This document shows positions 58,457 to 64,000 of a stretch of DNA of 64,000 nucleotides, piece after piece; the first letter of the stretch is position 1; each line of letters starts with the position of its first letter. Location of the stretch: positions 682,001 through 746,000 of the forward strand of contig OY751488.1 in assembly GCA_963565915.1 (NCBI GenBank). Direction: 5' to 3'. Made by a program: the position numbers and the translations under genes. The stretch comes from Entoloma clypeatum (taxonomy: Eukaryota; Basidiomycota; Agaricomycetes; Agaricales; Entolomataceae). Below the pieces are notes generated by a model that worked only from the letters and a program-made list of their open reading frames with translations, did no database searches and was not told where the DNA came from.

Positions 58457-59073
58457 GGGGTGGGGTTCAAGGAGAATATGGGAGTACACCTGTATTTTGA
58501 ATGGTGTCTTCTGTATCAAAATGGTGGTTTTTAAGTATGTCTCATACTGTGAGTACAATTCAATCTACAATGTCAAGTAGTGTGGTGTGCCCATGTGTGG
58601 GTCGATCTGGAAGTCATTTTTATTCAAGGGCATTTAGGAACAAGTGGTGAAATGAAAGAGGCGCAACATTGTACATGATGAGAGTAAAGAAATATGAGGT
58701 CGACCACAGTCCAAGCTGATTCTGTGGCCTTGTCGAGACTGGCTGTTTCTCCGAATGCAGCTTGTCGCTTAGACAAGTTTCTCTGTATTTTCTGACATCT
58801 TGAGCGAATGATCAAGATTCTACAGTCACAAAGAACATACCTGCAAGGGCCTGGCACATACTTTTGACCTCTGCCACAATATCCCTGAACCTTTGCTCCT
58901 CAGCATCTTCCAGCAAATCATGATCCCATTGCTCAGCAGGCACCGTGTCGGTGGTGAGACCTGGATGATGTTTTAAAAGGAGGAGTGAGGTCATTGTTTG
59001 CTGTGTTATACTCAAACACAGAAATGCATGTACCCATTGCACTGATGCCATACAGTTTGGGAATCATGAGACC
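58457..59073. other. Region without a confidently called gene
   Basis: Minus-strand frames (58624-59051) give short protein-like stretches (LLEDAEEQRFRDIVAEVKSM) with possible splice sites near 58850, so a gene fragment on the minus strand is possible. No family recognised. Confidence 0.3.
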
Positions 59074-59461
59074 TGTTATGCTTAACAAACCGTTCCAAGG
59101 TTCGGGCAGAGTATGCAGGAAGTGGAAAGGCGAAGAGCAAAGTGATTGCTAAATCTAAGGAATGTAGCTATGGTACATGGGGTTTATATAGTACTGGCTA
59201 TGAGCGGTAGCGAGTGAGTCAGTAGCTGCGGAAGGCAGTGCGGATGAGTCAGTAACTGCGGAAAGGCAGTGCGAAGTGAGTCAGACGACTGCGGACTGAG
59301 TAATCCCTACTGCGGAGTGCAAGTCAGCGCAGGAGCGAAGTATACTAAAGGAGAATGGTAGAGTAACAGTAAATGAATAAGCGGTCCGATGAGTCAAAGA
59401 AATAACGAAGGTACAATGCAAGGGAAAAGTGCGTAACATACAAACCGGTAAGTCCGTAACA
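59074..59461 (+). mobile_element. Solo LTR, family B, with 5-base target duplication AGACC
   Basis: 388 bases, same ends and almost the same sequence as 50427-50814. Flanked by AGACC at 59069-59073 and 59462-59466. Removing it joins GGAATCATGAGACC to TTGATCAGCAATAACC. Confidence 0.9.
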
Positions 59462-60674
59462 AGACCTTGATCAGCAATAACCTGGAACATGTTGCACATC
59501 TGTGAGTCTGCGTTGCCCCGATTATAGGTGCTGGCAAGGTGGGGAAAAGGCTTGATTTTGATGAAAAAGACTGGGATCGTTCACAATCGGACAATGAGTA
59601 AGGCTGCAAAATCAATTGCCCTGGGGGTTGAGGGGGGAGTAAAATGAGGTGCGACCTGAAAGTGTTCAGTATGTGGAAACAGGGATGTCAGGAGAGCGTT
59701 GTATGGACCGTAATAGATGGATTCATCTGTTGAGGAATGGTCAACAAGGGCAAATTGTTCCAAGATGGTGGGACTCCAGAACATATCTGGTGTTGTAGGG
59801 AAGTTGAGCAGGTGGAGAATGGACAAAGTGGGCAGTTACCTGGTGGGCATGCAAGTGGGGGTGGTGATTGTTATCACAGGCCTGGATTAATAAACCAAGA
59901 TCTTTTGTTTCTTGCTTAGTCAGAGCCCATTATATTGGAAGGCATAAGTATAGGACATGTGGTTTGGGAACAGAGTCAGTAAATTATCAGGCACAGTAGG
60001 GGGAATTGTTGTCTGAATGGCTTATTGGGAAGGATTTGGACATGGGGCCAAGGGGGGATGTATTTCCCATTGGGGGTTTAAGGCACACATGATGTATGGG
60101 ACCGGGAAATGCATTGTTTGTCTTCGGAAATATCAGGATGTAGCTGGGGCCGACGGGGGATATATTCCCATTGGACAATTGGGAGGGAACTATGTTCGGG
60201 GCATGGGTTTGGTTTTGGCCGAAATGGAAGTGTTTGAGATTTGGGGTCTGGCGTGGCTCCTGGAGTTATTGTCATCCAGGGGGTTGGGAGGAGTGTGAAA
60301 ATAAAAGAAGTGTGGCATTAGGGATTGGTGAAGGAACAATTGCCATGGTAAATTTGAATTGGCTAGATACTGTTGTGGATATGGGGATTGAATGAAGAAG
60401 GGATTGAGGATAAATGAAAGCTATGACCAAATCTTGGGCCATAAATGGACTATTCACTTCCCAACCTGTCCTAAGATTGTGTCACAAAGCTGGAAGGAAC
60501 TGAAGGCCATGTCGGGAACATGGGATAACGGGGGTGGAATTTTGGTGGGACCTCAACCCTCGGCCCTGATGGGCTGGGGTGTGGTGAGGGACTTTACCTG
60601 GAGAAAGCGTATGCAGACCGATGGGGAAATTTGGGGAAATAAATTGATTATTAGTATACATCCAAAACTATATA
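59462..60674. other. Repeat-like region
   Basis: No gene supported. Contains GGGGCC(A/G)A(A/C)GGGGG..ATTCCCATTGG words at 60047 and 60145 that resemble the repeat units at 55095-55460. Minus-strand frames (59500-59826) have protein-like pieces but no domain. Confidence 0.35.
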
Positions 60675-61840
60675 CTAAACAGATGGAGCAAGCACACAGT
60701 TCACAGTACCTGCCCCTCCGGGGCTGATTTGGAGGTAACTCCTAACGTCATCCCTCATGAACCATGTGAAACAAGCTCGGTCCCCAGCTTTAATGGGATC
60801 AATGGCATGAGAAAGGATCCACCCAGAAAGTGCTATAACTGTTCGGGGGCAGTATGAAAATGAGGCATGGGGACCGGGGAGACGGAGCAAAATTTGTTCA
60901 TATAAGCCCGTCGTGGCCAGGATGTCATACCACTCATGTCGGGCTTGTGAATCTTTATGACAGGGGGTCGTCCGGTTGCAAATGATGGAAACACCAGAGA
61001 ATGGAGTGCACCAAGTCTCAAGGACTTTTGAGATGTGAAATGGTTCCCGGAGATGAGAAGGGTCATCCTTGAGCCGTTCAAGCATAGTGAGTCTGACAAG
61101 GTATTGCTCCAGATGTGTGACAGCCAAGATGGAACCCATGGATGAAAGGAAGCAGCTGTTGGCTTTGAGCCAGGCAGTGGCACAGAATGATTCTGTCTTG
61201 AATGATTTGGAGATTTTGGGCTGCGCAGTGCTTGCCTGGAATAAGAGATGAGTTGAGATTGATCAAAAGACGGAGGAGGGGGAAAACAAATAGAATGGCC
61301 TGCCTGGAACCAGCAGGAAGCAATGTCAATGATCCCTGGCACTAGGAGTTCACCTGAGGTGAATAGGGTGGGATCACGTCTCCAGGGAGCACAACAATTT
61401 GAGGCATTGCTGTCCTCACTACCTGGGTGAGAAGAATGGGAGAGTGGGGCCCGATGACCGGTTTCCAGGTGGATCAGGTAGTTTTTCCGTTCCTTTCACA
61501 TAAGAGAATCCAGAACCAAAATTGAGGCGAGCCATTCATCCTTGAAAAAAGGGATGAGATCCAGGACATATGAATGTTAATGGGCCACGTACATGCACAT
61601 CTTGTGAGAGGGCGTCAGGTGAATACCAGAGGATGATATTTCCATCGGTGTTGAGGACTGTCATCAGGGTATTGACGTGAATGAAATCATCATCGTTGGA
61701 CTGGAAGTCGGGGCCGGGAGGGAAAAGGAGATTGCGGGAGGTCTCTTGGGCTTCATCTCGGCTGTCGCATGCTTTTCCCAAGGTAGCGACATAGTCCCCC
61801 ACCCTCCAAGGGACCCGTTCTGAATGGACAAAGGATTGAG
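60675..61840 (-). CDS. TET/JBP-type 2-oxoglutarate/Fe(II) oxygenase, probably 5'-truncated
   Basis: The N-terminal piece (61802-61610) has LLFPPGPDFQSNDDDFIHVN and LMTVLNTDGNIILWYSPDAL, typical of the leading segment of this Agaricomycete family. After a few exons comes KSFKTESFCATAWLKANSCF (acceptor near 61243), then LEQYLVRLTMLERLKDD and the core: FSGVSIICNRTTPCHKDSQA with the iron-binding HxD at 60951-60959, and HEWYDILATTGLYEQ. The distal His is in ILSHAI (60807-60809) and the 2-oxoglutarate Arg in GDRACFTWFMRDD. So the metal centre looks complete. TET/JBP enzymes oxidise 5-methylcytosine or thymine in DNA; in basidiomycetes they are often near KDZ transposons, though I see none here. A gypsy fragment begins at 61866 and may have cut off the 5' end. 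One splice (near 61315) would need a GC donor. Confidence 0.65.
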
Positions 61841-61865
61841 AATCAGCATCTTGTAATACAATAAG

Positions 61866-62815
61866 TCACTCACTAAAATCTGCCGTAACATGTTTCCATG
61901 GTCCAGCATGTTCCGTGTTTGCTTTTAATTTACCGGCTAGCGGTTGAGGCACGTTCTTTGACTGTTGGCATTTGTCACAGGCCTTGATGTAAGCTTTGAC
62001 CATGTTTGTGATTCCAGGCCACCAATAATGATGCATAATTAATTCCAAGGTTTTCCATTGACCCAGATGTCCAGCGACTGGATTGTCGTGATGTAATTTA
62101 ATAATTTCCACCCTGAGTTCCTGATCCTTTGGCACATACACCTTTCCTCTATGCAACCATAAACCCTGCTCCTCATGCCATTCCTCCGCTCGTAATGTTT
62201 TTGTGTTTGTTTTCTTTAATTCTTCCACTGCTTTGAGCACTTGCTCCTCAAACTCTTTTGCATCCCTGATGTGTTTCAATAGTTTAGTTTCTTCTCCATC
62301 AATAAGTACAAGTGGAAATATTCGGGTTTCAATAGTGTTACATCCTCATTGCCATTTTCTACCCCCTTTCTATGGTCAACTCTTCTTGAGAGAGTGTCCG
62401 CCTTCCCCATTGAAGTTCCTGCCTTGTGTATTAATTTAAAGTTGAAATGTGTTAGATACAATGCCCAACGTGCTTGTCTGCGATTAAGCTTTCGATCCTG
62501 CATGAAGTATTCCAGGTTTTTGTGATTGGTCCAGATCTCGACCTCATGTTTGGCTCCTTCAAGGTGGTGTCTCCATGCTTCCAGCGCTCGAATCATGCCC
62601 AGCATTTCTTTATTGTGTATGTCGTAATTTCTTTCCACATCATTTGATCCTTTAGATAAATTGACACACGGCCTCCATTTCTCATCCTCACATTCCATAG
62701 ATAGAATCGCTCCTGTGGCGAAGTCCGATGCGTCTGATTCTACTCTTAACTTCCGATCTGGATCGGGAGATACCAATATGGGTGCTTCCATAAATAACTT
62801 CTTTAGCGCTGAAAT
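61866..62815 (-). pseudogene. Ty3/gypsy RNase H and integrase zinc-binding fragment
   Basis: Reading minus: LFMEAPILVSPDPDRKLRVE, RALEAWRHHLEGAKHEVEIW (RNase H), then KADTLSRRVDHRKGVENGNE, and the integrase zinc-binding part KLHHDNPVAGHLGQWKTLEL..CDKCQQSKNVPQPLAGKL with TEHAGPWKHVTADFSE, where the integrase core starts before the fragment ends. It is almost identical to 52160-52950 in the opposite orientation, but it still has the first residues of the integrase core that the other copy lost. Confidence 0.85.
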
Positions 62816-63995
62816 GAAGGAAGTGAGTCTGGGGATGAGCACAAGCAATATCTCTATCACACACACAAACACCAAACCCAACAACGAAGACCAAACAAGT
62901 CTCGTGATGCATACTTCTCAATCAATATAGTTCGGGGTGATGAGTGGGATCACTCAGAATGTGACTCTTCCAAACAACAATTGAATAACTTGTTTAGCGA
63001 TGGCTCAATAAGTCTCAAACAAGACTTAGAGATAGTTCTCAATAGATAATGAACCGAGGTTTGTGATTTCCTAACCAACAAGACTTCACAAACACGATCT
63101 CGACCAAATACGAACACGACAATGACCAATACAACTGATAGATAACACAATTTGACGATTGACAAGTTCTTGAACACACAAAACACAATCGCGACTGACT
63201 TCCGATGCAAACCAAACGATCTTGAGGCTTCAATGATACTCGCAAACGATGACAGATGCACAAGACAAATGCTATCAATTCTGGGGCACAATCTAACCTA
63301 ACCTATCTACGACAAAACAATGAGACTTTATACATGAGCTGCAATAAATATAGAAAACGGATGCATGTGGTCTCGCTAAGGGGTATCCAGTCAAGTAAGC
63401 CTTCGCTAGAGACATCGTGATGTGTCCATGTGGTTGACAATGCAACAGGTACGTTCTTTTCTCCATATTCTACCTCTATCATGCTTGTGAGGACACTATT
63501 CCACTATCTCGGTCTATTGATACACCTCGCGATGACGCCAATGAGTTACTGCGAGGTATCAGATGCTTTGATTAAGGGTCATCTCGGTAAGCAACCAATC
63601 AACAACCGATCCATATCAATATGTCTGCCATGTAATGCACATTGATCGCGGTGTATCAAACCCGATCTCGGTCTGTTCAATCCGATGTCATTGGCTATTC
63701 CCCATATGGACCATTTGGATGCGAAGCGAGGCGCACATTTGCCAAGCCTCTCGTGAGAATGTCTCCAGTCAAGCCCTCGATGTATAGTAGACAGTGCTAG
63801 TGTCATCGATAAATCCAATATAATCAATCTCATTGTTTCGCGCTTCATTTTGAGAGGTGCTTGATAGTCTTATCTATCTCGCGAGACGATCCCATGGCTC
63901 TCGAGTATCATAGCTAAGCCCATAGTGGTGACCAGCGCTATGTCCTACATTGCCATGGTCTCTAAATGCTTTAAAATGTCTCTGACTCATTACAT
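62816..63995 (-). mobile_element. Possible LTR or retroelement leader at the window edge
   Basis: Non-coding, AC/AT-rich sequence with a TATA-like TATAAAG on the minus strand near 63330. Read on the minus strand it could begin TGTAATGAGTC near 63995 and end in ACTCA near 62947. No partner LTR lies inside the window, so this is tentative. Confidence 0.25.
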
Positions 63996-64000
63996 TACTT

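Overview
This is a stretch of fungal nuclear DNA, almost certainly from a mushroom-forming basidiomycete (Agaricomycetes). The genes are cut by many short GT-AG introns of about 50-70 bases. The content fits the group: a tandem laccase array, an F-box/LRR-like protein, a Zn2Cys6 regulator of basidiomycete type, small secreted proteins, and a TET/JBP-type oxygenase family known to be expanded in Agaricomycetes. All splice sites below were read by eye and are models, not measurements.

Positions 1-42940 are gene-rich. In order: a knottin-like secreted peptide (-), a long coiled-coil protein (+), an F-box protein (-), a Zn2Cys6 transcription factor (+), tRNA-Ile(AAU), a membrane-anchored alpha/beta hydrolase (+), an FAD monooxygenase (-), a KNH/Ser-Thr-rich-like secreted protein (+), two tandem paralogues of a small secreted family (-), three tandem laccases (-), a small N-glycosylation-rich secreted protein (+), an SNG1/DUF3533 membrane protein (+), trimethylguanosine synthase TGS1 (-), a TA-flanked MITE, a second knottin-like peptide (+), a POM34-like nucleoporin (+) and a third member of the secreted family (+). 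Laccases, FAD monooxygenase and secreted proteins together suggest extracellular lignin/phenolic chemistry, but co-regulation is only inferred.

Positions 42940-64000 are a transposon-rich block. It holds two elements with 8-base flanking duplications and hAT-like ends (one of them 2.3 kb, containing a GC-rich minisatellite and a tRNA-like SINE candidate), a Ty3/gypsy chromodomain element split into two oppositely oriented halves around a 216-bp-arm inverted repeat, three solo LTRs with clean 5-base target duplications, one of which interrupts a NEDD1-like (gamma-tubulin adaptor) pseudogene, a TET/JBP 2-oxoglutarate oxygenase gene, another gypsy fragment and a possible LTR at the right edge.

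The most notable points: (1) the gypsy element's two flanks and an apparently empty version of its insertion site lie within 5 kb of each other, meaning either a rearrangement or two haplotypes merged in assembly; (2) the LTR-disrupted NEDD1 homologue; (3) the TET/JBP dioxygenase in the repeat block; (4) paired knottin-like secreted peptides; (5) the laccase array.
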